Shown: positions 7,726 through 14,730 of the stretch, in pieces
Position numbering within the stretch: position 1 is the stretch's first letter
How the letters are laid out: each line of letters opens with the position of its first letter
Assembly (NCBI GenBank): GCA_021827245.1
Contig: JAKAWN010000135.1
Location: 1-15,168 of the forward strand
Reading direction: 5' to 3'
DNA length: 15,168 nt
From: Acidobacteriota bacterium
GTDB lineage: Bacteria; Acidobacteriota; Terriglobia; UBA7540
Position numbers and translations under genes: made by a program
Notes under the pieces: generated by a model
Databases searched by the model: none
What the model was told of the DNA's origin: nothing
Seen by the model: only the letters and a program-made list of their open reading frames with translations

Positions 7726-8366
7726 CCTGCGACCCTCCCTGGCGCGTCTCTTCGCGTGTTCCATCTCTAAACTCCCAGGCGAACGCTAAAACTTACAACT
7801 AACCGCACCGGGGTGCAATAACCTTTCGGATTTGCCGTGCTGCGCACTTCCACGGAAATGAAAACGGAACATCCGAGACCCCCGTTGTGATGCCAAAACG
7901 AAATATACGTCCGTTTCGATCCTCGCCTTATACCGCTTGCCGTTCCCCTGAAAGGCCTAATCCGCTACACAATCCTCGGTAAGATTTGCGACCCAATGCC
8001 CATCTACGCCGCAGCCACTCTGTTCGCGAACCGCCGGGGATAGGCCGGTCAAGGAAACTGGGTGTTATTCACACGCGGGAAGACTATCCTGTACTGCTCG
8101 ATGAGGTTTCCGAAACTCCGTCAGGCGTGGAAGCCAGGTGCCAGAATTAGCAAGTGCTGGATCACGCGGGAACGACGAGGATCAGTTCGGCGACAACTTA
8201 TGAGAGAAGTTGGAACGGCCGGTTGATAAACTCCCCTGTTGAGCATTAACCTCATGAGAGTCCTCACCGTGCCAAGAGCTGGGTAAACGTGGATGGCAGC
8301 AATGTTGCGCAGATTCGTGTATAACGCGCAAAGCGGAAGTGCAGGTTACGACGCGTTCCGCAACGC
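7726..8366. other. Long intergenic stretch without a recognisable gene
   Basis: This 641-nt stretch lies between the starts of the mannosidase gene and the end of the NamZ-fusion gene. Stops are frequent in all frames. The only longer frame (8182-8433, minus) runs into the fusion gene and has no family resemblance, signal or ribosome-binding site. It should contain the mannosidase promoter on the minus strand. The best visible pair is TTGCAC (plus-strand 7813-7818) with a 17-nt spacer to TAAGTT (7790-7795), which is weak. A short inverted repeat, GCACC-GG-GGTGC, sits at 7805-7816 over this -35. A 6-bp inverted repeat, TTGCGC/GCGCAA (8305-8310 and 8326-8331), lies downstream of the fusion gene but has no T-run. 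Confidence 0.5.
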
Positions 8367-10772
8367 TCATTCCTGGGGGTAAAGCAGATATTTCGCCCGT
8401 AGCTTCCGGAATTTCATAAGCGGGGCCTGCCACAAGTATTCAATGCGCTTCGGATCGACACCGTTCCTGATATCATCGAGCACCCAGCGTGCCCCGATCA
8501 GAGGAAGCGTTTCATCCAGCTCGAAGTTTTTGGGAAAGAGCTGGTAGAGCGCTGAGGCAAGCTCGACTCCCAGTTCCGGTGCATCGAGCGCTTGCCGATC
8601 CACCAGAAAGATCTGGACGCCGTGGCATACCTGCCCTGCGTATTTGTTGCTTTTGGGAGTAAAGTCCACTGGCAGGAACCGAACCCCCTGAATGTCACGG
8701 GAATTCAAGTAAACCGCCAGCCATTTCCCGTTGATCCAAGGCGCTCCCAGGAGTTCAAAAGGCGTATCGGTGCCGCGACCGACGCTGACGTTTGCTCCCT
8801 CGACCATGGCCACTCCCGGATAAAGAATTGCTTCAGTCAGCGATCGAAGGTTCGGCGACGGGTTTATCCATTTCAGCCCCGTTTCGTCGTACCAGTCAGT
8901 TCGCTCCCAGCCCTGCATCTTGATTACGTGCAGATTGACGCCGAGGTGCTCCTCGCCGTTGTACATCTCGGCCAGTTCCCCAACTGTCATCCCGTATCGA
9001 ATCGGCAAGGGGAAATAGCCGACAAACGACCGCAGGTCAGAATCCAGAATCGGACCTTGGACAATAGAACCGCCCAGAGGATCAGGACGGTCCAAGACAA
9101 TAAACTCGAGATGGCCTTTGGCTGCCGCCTCCATCGCATACCCCAGCGTCGTGATGAAAGTGTAAAACCGGACCCCTGCAGCCTGAATGTCAAAGACCAG
9201 CGCATCCAGACCCTGCAGGATCTGGGCAGTGGGCCGGCGGGTCTTGCCATACAGGCTATAGACGGGCAAACCGGTGGCAGGGTCGGTGGTGGACGCCACG
9301 GTGGTATCCGCCTTGCCCCACAGGCCGTGTTCCGGGCTGAAGATCGCCTTGAGTTTTACGCCAGGCGCATGATCAAGCAAGTCGATGGTCCGCTGCCCTT
9401 CGGAGTCCACGCCTGTCTCATTGGTGATCAGCCCGACGCGTAGACCCCTCAGCGGTGCAAAATGTTCCTGCTCCAGAACGTCGATTCCCGTTCGGACGTC
9501 TCCGTTTCGCAATCCGCTGATCCGATAACTGCGCATCAAATCGTAGTAGCCAGTAAGAGACTTGTGCGAATTCAAAATTTCCTGATCGGAGACCGGGCCG
9601 AGCGCGTTCGCCACAGCAGTAGCAAGCCTCGATCGAAGACTGATCACGTTCCCCGTCCCGTTTGGATACAGCCGGCTGGCCAGAAAAATAATGTAGGTGT
9701 GGGTCACAGGGTCAATCCACAGTGAGGGCCCCGTATAACCCGTGTGGCCGAAAGATCCCACGGGAAAGAGTTCGCCGCGATTTGATGAAAAGGGGGAAGC
9801 AATGTCCCAGCCGAGCCCGCGCACCGCCATCTTATCGGGCGGCGATTGCGGCGTCGTCATCTTTTCCACAGTCAGGGGGTTCAGAATACGCACTCCATGG
9901 TAACTTCCCCCATTCAGCAGCATCTGGCAAAAGATCGACAGGTCCCTGGCATCCGAGAACAGGCCCGCATGCCCCGCCACGCCGCCCATGCGGCGGGCCG
10001 TCGGGTCCTGTACGACGCCCCACAGGATAGGGCCGGTGGTTCCAAACTGGTGCTCGGTGGGCGCAATGCGGTATCGCAAAGAGGCCGGTGGAAGAAACAT
10101 GGTGCTCCTCATTCCCAAGGGCCTGAAAATGTGCCGCTCACAATACACATTCAGCGGCTCGCCGGTAATCCGGCGAACCAGCTCTCCCAAAATTTCATAG
10201 TTAATGTCACTGTAGAGGAAACGCGTCCCTGGGGGCAGAATGGGGGCAGTATCGATAATCATCTGCATCGCTGTGTCGTATCCTGACCAGTGGTAACTCA
10301 AGTCCAGGTCCGGCGGGAGGCCGGAATAGTGCGTCATCAATTCGCGGACAGTAATGTCCTGCTTCCCGTGGACCGCAAACTGCGGCCAATAATCAGAGAC
10401 AGGGTCGTCAAGCCTGATCTTGCCTTCCTGGAAAAGCTGCATGATCGCGGTAGTGGTGGCGATGACTTTGGTGCAGGATGCCATATCAAAAATCGTATCC
10501 ATCCGCATGGGCAGCTTGCTGGGATACAGGCGGCGATAACCGATAGCGAGATGGTATACGACCTTTCCGTCATGCCCCACCACGATCACCGCTCCAGGAA
10601 GCTCCCCCTGCTGGATGGCCTTTTCCACCTCGCCCGGCAATTGCCTGAGGTGTGCGGCGATTGTCCCTGATCCATTGGGAGATACGTAAGAGCGGCCTTC
10701 CACAGCCCCAACCATGGGGCTGACGGCGGCCATTATGATTGCGAGAATGAGTGACTGAAACAGCCGAGACAT
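8367..10772 (-). CDS. Secreted fusion: class-C beta-lactamase-like (AmiE-type) hydrolase + exo-beta-N-acetylmuramidase NamZ (DUF1343/GH171)
   Basis: The 801-residue protein starts with a Sec signal (MSRLFQSLILAIIMAAVSPM, cleavage near VGA). Residues 35-395 form a serine beta-lactamase/PBP4-like domain with nucleophile motif SCTK (S99, K102), Tyr motif YSD (Y187) and HTG (343-345) in place of KTG. Residues about 430-801 form a DUF1343/NamZ domain: GLRVGLITNETG (443-454), IFSPEHG (477-483), VFDIQAAGVRFYT (526-538), LDRPDPLGG, and NPSPNLRS. B. subtilis carries AmiE, NagZ and NamZ as separate proteins next to murQ, where NamZ releases MurNAc from glycan ends and AmiE is the beta-lactamase-family partner. 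Here two of these are joined, and the gene is divergent from murQ, which supports a cell-wall fragment degrading role outside the cytoplasm. GAGGGG lies 11 nt before the ATG. An Asp commonly seen after DIQ in NamZ relatives (from memory) is Ala531 here. Confidence 0.88.
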   Translation of the reverse strand: MSRLFQSLILAIIMAAVSPMVGAVEGRSYVSPNGSGTIAAHLRQLPGEVEKAIQQGELPGAVIVVGHDGKVVYHLAIGYRRLYPSKLPMRMDTIFDMASCTKVIATTTAIMQLFQEGKIRLDDPVSDYWPQFAVHGKQDITVRELMTHYSGLPPDLDLSYHWSGYDTAMQMIIDTAPILPPGTRFLYSDINYEILGELVRRITGEPLNVYCERHIFRPLGMRSTMFLPPASLRYRIAPTEHQFGTTGPILWGVVQDPTARRMGGVAGHAGLFSDARDLSIFCQMLLNGGSYHGVRILNPLTVEKMTTPQSPPDKMAVRGLGWDIASPFSSNRGELFPVGSFGHTGYTGPSLWIDPVTHTYIIFLASRLYPNGTGNVISLRSRLATAVANALGPVSDQEILNSHKSLTGYYDLMRSYRISGLRNGDVRTGIDVLEQEHFAPLRGLRVGLITNETGVDSEGQRTIDLLDHAPGVKLKAIFSPEHGLWGKADTTVASTTDPATGLPVYSLYGKTRRPTAQILQGLDALVFDIQAAGVRFYTFITTLGYAMEAAAKGHLEFIVLDRPDPLGGSIVQGPILDSDLRSFVGYFPLPIRYGMTVGELAEMYNGEEHLGVNLHVIKMQGWERTDWYDETGLKWINPSPNLRSLTEAILYPGVAMVEGANVSVGRGTDTPFELLGAPWINGKWLAVYLNSRDIQGVRFLPVDFTPKSNKYAGQVCHGVQIFLVDRQALDAPELGVELASALYQLFPKNFELDETLPLIGARWVLDDIRNGVDPKRIEYLWQAPLMKFRKLRAKYLLYPQE

Positions 10773-10803
10773 GCTTAAAAAACCCCCTCACCAATTTATT
10801 TAC

Positions 10804-10830
10804 GAGTGCAGAGCATTTTGCTATACACTC
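10804..10830. promoter_or_regulatory. 27-bp palindrome, candidate operator over the NamZ-fusion promoter
   Basis: The left arm GAGTGCAGAGCA (10804-10815) and right arm TGCTATACACTC (10819-10830) are separated by TTT and match as inverted repeats at 10 of 12 positions. The element lies 32 nt upstream of the fusion-gene start and covers the expected -10 region of its promoter, so a dimeric repressor bound here would block it. The regulator is not encoded in the window. A MurR/RpiR, LacI or GntR type is possible but not readable from the site. Confidence 0.45.
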
Positions 10831-10845
10831 ATGGGTTTGTGTCAA
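10820..10845 (-). promoter_or_regulatory. Promoter candidate of the NamZ-fusion gene
   Basis: On the minus strand a perfect TTGACA (plus-strand 10840-10845) is followed downstream by TATAGC (10820-10825, spacer 14 nt, short) or by TAGCAA (10818-10823, spacer 16 nt, weaker match). The -35 is convincing and the -10 ambiguous. The region lies 48-73 nt before the ATG. Confidence 0.4.
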
Positions 10846-10877
10846 CCAAACTTTGAATCCGACGGAAACAGCTACTA

Positions 10878-10942
10878 GCCGCGTTAAACGCCATGCCCAC
10901 ATTTCCTAACCGAACCTTAGTTCCTGGCATGGCTTACGCGGC
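10878..10942. repeat. 65-nt nested inverted repeat upstream of murQ
   Basis: Outer arms GCCGCGT (10878-10884) and ACGCGGC (10936-10942) pair perfectly over 7 bp. Inner arms GCCATGCC (10890-10897) and GGCATGGC (10926-10933) pair perfectly over 8 bp. They are separated by an asymmetric internal loop of 5 nt on one side (TAAAC) and 2 nt on the other (TT). The 28-nt apical loop holds a further CTAA/TTAG pair (10906-10909 and 10917-10920). There is no T-run after it, so it is not an ordinary terminator. It ends 57 nt before the murQ ATG. It could be a structured mRNA leader or a DNA-level protein binding region. Confidence 0.5.
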
Positions 10943-10999
10943 GAGTTTCGAATTGGTAAACTGTTAATTGGTCTTCCTGGTTGCCTGCAGGCTGCCTGA

Positions 11000-11956
11000 A
11001 TGAAACGACAATTGCCGGAACGGGTTACCGAAAGAACGAACCCTGCCGCAACGCTCATCGATACACGGAATACGCGGGAAATTCTTTCCCTGATGAATCG
11101 CGAGGACCAAAAGGTTGCGTTTGCCGTCAAGAAGGCCATTCCACAGATTACTCGCGCTGTTGACATTGCGGCAAGTGCCCTGGCCAATGGCGGCCGGCTG
11201 ATTTATATGGGCGCTGGAACGAGCGGCCGGCTTGGCGTGCTTGACGCAGTGGAATGCCAGCCCACATTTGATGCCGACAACGTGCTGGCTGTTCTGGCGG
11301 GAGGCCCGAAGTCAGTGTTCGGGTCTGTAGAAAACGCTGAAGATATTCGGGACAGCGCGCGAAAGGACCTACAGCGCATCAGGCTGAATAAGAAAGATGT
11401 ATTGGTTGGACTTGCGGTAAGCGGACGGACGCCTTATACGCTGGGAGGGTTGCGCTACGCAAAGCGAAGGGGCGCCGTTACCGTTGGAGTGACGGCGAAT
11501 CCGGATTCTCCGATGAAAGGGCTGGTAGACATTGAAATTGCGCTCGACGTGGGTCCCGAGATCGTTGCCGGCTCAAGCCGGCTTAAAGCCGGGACAGCCC
11601 AGAAGCTTGTTCTCAACATGCTTTCCACTGCCACAATGATCAGGCTGGGACGCGTTTTCTCGGGCTTCATGATCCGCGTGCAAATGAAGAATCAGAAGCT
11701 CCGGCAACGTGGCCGCTCAATCCTGGCCAAGGCCACGGGACTTGACGCTGCGTCCGCCGACCGCGCGCTTTCGGCTTCTGGGTCAAATCTTCCCGCCGCC
11801 TTGTTGATGATCTGGAAGAATATTCCCAAGAAAGAGGCCCTCCGCATTCTCAAGCGAGAGCCCAACACAGCGCATGTGCTGCGCCAAGCGAAAGCTGAGT
11901 ATCTCAGGAAACAATTCCGGCCCAAGCGCCGACGAACGTCCCGGGGTAAGCCATGA
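11000..11956 (+). CDS. murQ: N-acetylmuramic acid 6-phosphate etherase MurQ
   Basis: MurQ cleaves the D-lactyl ether of MurNAc-6-phosphate in the cytoplasm, giving GlcNAc-6-phosphate and D-lactate. The 318-residue product is close to the usual 300. A SIS-type sugar-phosphate fold is marked by GRLIYMGAGTSGRLGVLDA (66-83), SGRTPYTL (141-148) and GSSRLKAGTAQK (191-202), the latter nearly identical to the E. coli enzyme. E85 in AVECQPT and E114 in ENAEDIRD align with the two glutamates implicated in E. coli MurQ (E83, E114). The C-terminal tail is strongly basic (QFRPKRRRTSRGKP), longer than usual. ATG at 11000 is fixed by an in-frame TGA directly before it; AGG at 10989-10991 is a weak ribosome-binding site. 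The gene overlaps nagA by 4 nt (ATGA), so the two are translationally coupled. Confidence 0.95.
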   Translation: MKRQLPERVTERTNPAATLIDTRNTREILSLMNREDQKVAFAVKKAIPQITRAVDIAASALANGGRLIYMGAGTSGRLGVLDAVECQPTFDADNVLAVLAGGPKSVFGSVENAEDIRDSARKDLQRIRLNKKDVLVGLAVSGRTPYTLGGLRYAKRRGAVTVGVTANPDSPMKGLVDIEIALDVGPEIVAGSSRLKAGTAQKLVLNMLSTATMIRLGRVFSGFMIRVQMKNQKLRQRGRSILAKATGLDAASADRALSASGSNLPAALLMIWKNIPKKEALRILKREPNTAHVLRQAKAEYLRKQFRPKRRRTSRGKP

Positions 11957-13140
11957 AAGCCGCCAAAGCCATTATTGCGGGTACTATTTACACTCCGGCT
12001 GAAGAGATCCGCGACGGAGTGATCCTGATCGAGGGCCACCGGATCGCAAGGGTGGGCTCCCGCGATCAAGTCAAAATCCCGGCAGGTGCGACAGTCATCG
12101 ACAACCAGGACCGGACGGTTGTCCCGGGATTTGTCGACATCCACATCCATGGCGCGGTGGGCCATGACCTGATGGAAGCTTCTCCTGAAGCCGTGGCTGC
12201 AATTGGGAAATATCTTGCTCGCCACGGAACGACTTCCTACGCAGCAACCACGGTGGCGGCAAGCCTGGAAACCACGTTGAATGCCGCGAAGGGATTGGGC
12301 GAAATCATACGCACCTCCATCAACTCTCACGTCGGCTCCGACAAGATTACAGGCGCCCAGCCGGTGTGTATCCACTTTGAGGGTCCTTTCCTGAGTATTA
12401 AGAAGCGGGGTGCGCATCCCGCCTCGCAGATCCAGAAACCTTCAACCGAGTTGCTAGCCAGGTTCCTGGACGCTGCGGGCGGCACCGCGCGCATTTTGAC
12501 TCTGGCGCCGGAGCTCGAGGGGGCGCTTACAGTCCTGGAATTTGCGAGGAGCAAAGGATTGAAAGTGGGGATTGGGCACTCTAACGCGACCTATGAAGAG
12601 GCAAAGAGCGCGATCGATGCCGGAGCGACCCATGCCGTTCACTGCTTCAACGCGATGCGCCCTTTCATGCACCGCGACGCTGGTATCATTGGGGCCGTGC
12701 TAACCGATGACCGGGTAAGCGCAGAGTTGATATGCGACGGGATTCACGTGGAACCCACCGCCATTCGCCTGCTGCTAAGATCCAAAGGGGTTGAACGCTT
12801 AATCCTGGTGAGCGACAGCTTGAGCGGAGCAGGAATGCCGGACGGCAACTATCGGCTGGGAAACTTTACAGTGCACGTTGCCGGAGGTGTCTGCCGAACA
12901 GTCGAAGGAAACCTGGCGGGAAGTACTGTCACTCTCGACGCGGCGTTGCGCAACCTGTCCGCCTACACGGGTCTCAGTTACAGGGAGTGCCTGCCATGCG
13001 TGACGACGAATCCATCCAGGATCCTGGGCCTCGAAAAAGAGAAAGGCATCATTGCCCCGCGGGCAGACGCCGACCTGGCGATCCTTGATCAGGAGTTTTA
13101 TGTAACCCAGACCTACGTGAGGGGCCGGGCGGTTCTTTAG
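11953..13140 (+). CDS. nagA: N-acetylglucosamine-6-phosphate deacetylase NagA
   Basis: NagA removes acetate from GlcNAc-6-phosphate, the product of MurQ, to give GlcN-6-phosphate for glycolysis or amino-sugar synthesis. The 395-residue amidohydrolase-fold protein has the expected metal and active-site motifs. These are VDIHIHG with H64 and H66, CIHFEGPF with E143, GIGHSNATYEEA with H209, HAVHCFNAM with H230, DGIH with H264, and the catalytic Asp D288 in LVSDSLSGAGMPDG. The HxH pair at the start of the barrel suggests a binuclear-type metal site as in Bacillus enzymes rather than the E. coli type. The ATG at 11953 overlaps the murQ stop. The metabolic order MurQ then NagA matches the gene order. 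Confidence 0.95.
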   Translation: MKAAKAIIAGTIYTPAEEIRDGVILIEGHRIARVGSRDQVKIPAGATVIDNQDRTVVPGFVDIHIHGAVGHDLMEASPEAVAAIGKYLARHGTTSYAATTVAASLETTLNAAKGLGEIIRTSINSHVGSDKITGAQPVCIHFEGPFLSIKKRGAHPASQIQKPSTELLARFLDAAGGTARILTLAPELEGALTVLEFARSKGLKVGIGHSNATYEEAKSAIDAGATHAVHCFNAMRPFMHRDAGIIGAVLTDDRVSAELICDGIHVEPTAIRLLLRSKGVERLILVSDSLSGAGMPDGNYRLGNFTVHVAGGVCRTVEGNLAGSTVTLDAALRNLSAYTGLSYRECLPCVTTNPSRILGLEKEKGIIAPRADADLAILDQEFYVTQTYVRGRAVL

Positions 13141-13177
13141 GCGTTGACCGAACCGCGGCGAACGGCTGGCAAGAAAT

Positions 13178-14446
13178 ATGGACAAGTTTTTAATCACAGG
13201 TGGGAAGCCTCTTGAGGGTCGCGTAACCATCAGCGGCGCAAAGAATGCCGCTCTCCCCGCCATGGCCGCCGCGCTTCTGACACCGGAACGCGTTGTCCTC
13301 CGCAATGTGCCAAGAGTTCGCGACATTGGGACGATGCGCAGCCTGCTGGATGAACTTGGCGTCGACTCTTCTGTTACGCATGAGGAATACGGCAATCGGC
13401 TCGAAATTGAGGCTCTCAGGTTGTTGAACCCAATGGCGCCTTACGAACTTGTAAAGCAGATGCGCGCCTCCATCCTCGTTTTAGGGCCACTGGTGGCGCG
13501 ATTTGGACATGCGCGCGTTTCTTTGCCTGGTGGGTGCGCTATCGGCGCACGTCCTGTCAATCTGCACATCAGCGGATTGGAGAAACTGGGCGCATCCATT
13601 CAAATTCAACACGGGTATATCGAGGCTCGCGCCGAAAGGCTCAAGGGCGCTTCCTTCAGCTTCGATGTGGTTTCCGTAACGGGAACCGAAAACCTGATGA
13701 TGGCCGCCTCGCTCGGGGATGGTGAAACCGTTCTGGAAAATGCGGCTCGGGAACCCGAGATCGTCAACCTCGCTGAATTATTGACCAAGATGGGCGCGAA
13801 CATCAAAGGGGCGGGTACCGACGAGATCCGCATTCGCGGAGTGGGTCGATTGCACGGGGCCGATCATACCATCATACCTGACCGGATTGAGGCAGGGACT
13901 TTTCTGGTTGCCGCTGCAATTACCGGCGGACACCTTCTGCTTGATCAAATTAATCCTTCGCACCTTACGGCCGTCGTTAACAAACTCTCTGAGGCCGGTG
14001 CGAGTATTAAAGAGGCGGGTCCAGGCCAAATGGAAGCTTCACCGGGAAAATCCATCCGGTCCATTGATGTTACGACAAGGGAATATCCAGGCTTTGCTAC
14101 CGATATGCAAGCGCAGTACATGGCGCTGATGACGCAGGCCGAGGGTTCAGCCGTCATCACCGAAACGATTTTTGAGAATCGCTTCCTCCACGCGCTAGAA
14201 CTACTGCGAATGGGCGCTGACATCGTTGTCAATGGCCGCCGCGCAGTCGTAAGGGGCAAAACGCCGCTGAGCGGTGCGAAGGTACAGGCTTCCGACCTGC
14301 GCGCGAGCGCGTCCCTGGTCCTGGCCGGGCTTGCCGCCGAAGGTGAAACCTTAATCGATCGCGTCTACCATATCGATCGGGGATATGAGCGGATCGAGGA
14401 AAAGTTGAGCCGCCTTGGAGCGAAGATACGGCGCGTGTTCGCATAG
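13178..14446 (+). CDS. murA: UDP-N-acetylglucosamine 1-carboxyvinyltransferase MurA
   Basis: MurA transfers enolpyruvate from PEP to UDP-GlcNAc, the first committed step of peptidoglycan synthesis. The 422-residue protein has the full EPT fold with two repeated halves. K22 and N23 in SGAKNAALP, the PEP-reactive and fosfomycin-target C120 in PGGCAIGARPVN, R125, D309 in ATDMQAQY, and R401 in HIDRGYERIEEKL correspond to E. coli K22, N23, C115, R120, D305 and R397. All are present, so it should be active and fosfomycin sensitive (Cys rather than Asp). It starts 37 nt after nagA with only a weak AAGAA upstream, and is probably the last gene of the murQ-nagA-murA transcript. Placing murA behind two salvage genes joins recycling to re-synthesis of UDP-MurNAc. 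Confidence 0.97.
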   Translation: MDKFLITGGKPLEGRVTISGAKNAALPAMAAALLTPERVVLRNVPRVRDIGTMRSLLDELGVDSSVTHEEYGNRLEIEALRLLNPMAPYELVKQMRASILVLGPLVARFGHARVSLPGGCAIGARPVNLHISGLEKLGASIQIQHGYIEARAERLKGASFSFDVVSVTGTENLMMAASLGDGETVLENAAREPEIVNLAELLTKMGANIKGAGTDEIRIRGVGRLHGADHTIIPDRIEAGTFLVAAAITGGHLLLDQINPSHLTAVVNKLSEAGASIKEAGPGQMEASPGKSIRSIDVTTREYPGFATDMQAQYMALMTQAEGSAVITETIFENRFLHALELLRMGADIVVNGRRAVVRGKTPLSGAKVQASDLRASASLVLAGLAAEGETLIDRVYHIDRGYERIEEKLSRLGAKIRRVFA

Positions 14447-14647
14447 CCCTGGCATTCGCATCCTGCGCTGTCAACCCCTTTCCCCCAGCACCCAATGCGA
14501 TGAATTGCGGCTGTTTCTGCAGCCCCGGTGCACTAAGAAACCTGAACCAACGAGGCGATGTCGAGACACGCCCCTTCACGACACCGTGGGATCGAACTCT
14601 TGATGCAGGGCTCAGAATCACGTCTGCCGTTAGCTATTTTGCTGCTG
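14447..14647. other. Intergenic, no gene seen
   Basis: This is the space between the murA stop and the terminator of the convergent gene. The frames present are short, lack ribosome-binding sites and show no family features. No tRNA fold, CCA end or repeat was found, and no clear separate terminator directly after murA. Confidence 0.5.
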
Positions 14648-14690
14648 CCAAAAAGCAAAGCGGGCGACAGCCATTGTGGCCATCGCCCGC
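14648..14690 (-). terminator. Strong hairpin terminator of the FecR-like gene, possibly bidirectional
   Basis: GCGGGCGA (14660-14667) and TCGCCCGC (14683-14690) form a perfect 8-bp GC-rich stem, with an inner GCCA/TGGC stem and a TTG loop (14670-14680). On the minus strand the hairpin is followed by TTTGCTTTTTGG, a good U-rich tract, 41 nt after the stop of the FecR-like gene. On the plus strand it is followed by CTTCTTCCTTT, so it may also stop murA read-through. Confidence 0.75.
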
Positions 14691-14730
14691 CTTCTTCCTT
14701 TGAACTTTTCCTCCGCTTGCCGGCCTTCGA

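Noticed and set aside
8182..8433. 83-codon minus-strand frame in the gap that runs into the NamZ-fusion gene
   Set aside because: No ribosome-binding site, signal or family resemblance, and it overlaps the well-supported 3' end of the fusion gene in another frame.
14520..14610. Possible tRNA-like region after murA with a GGGATCGAACTC stretch
   Set aside because: The stretch resembles a reversed T-arm word, but no acceptor, D or anticodon stems could be paired on either strand.
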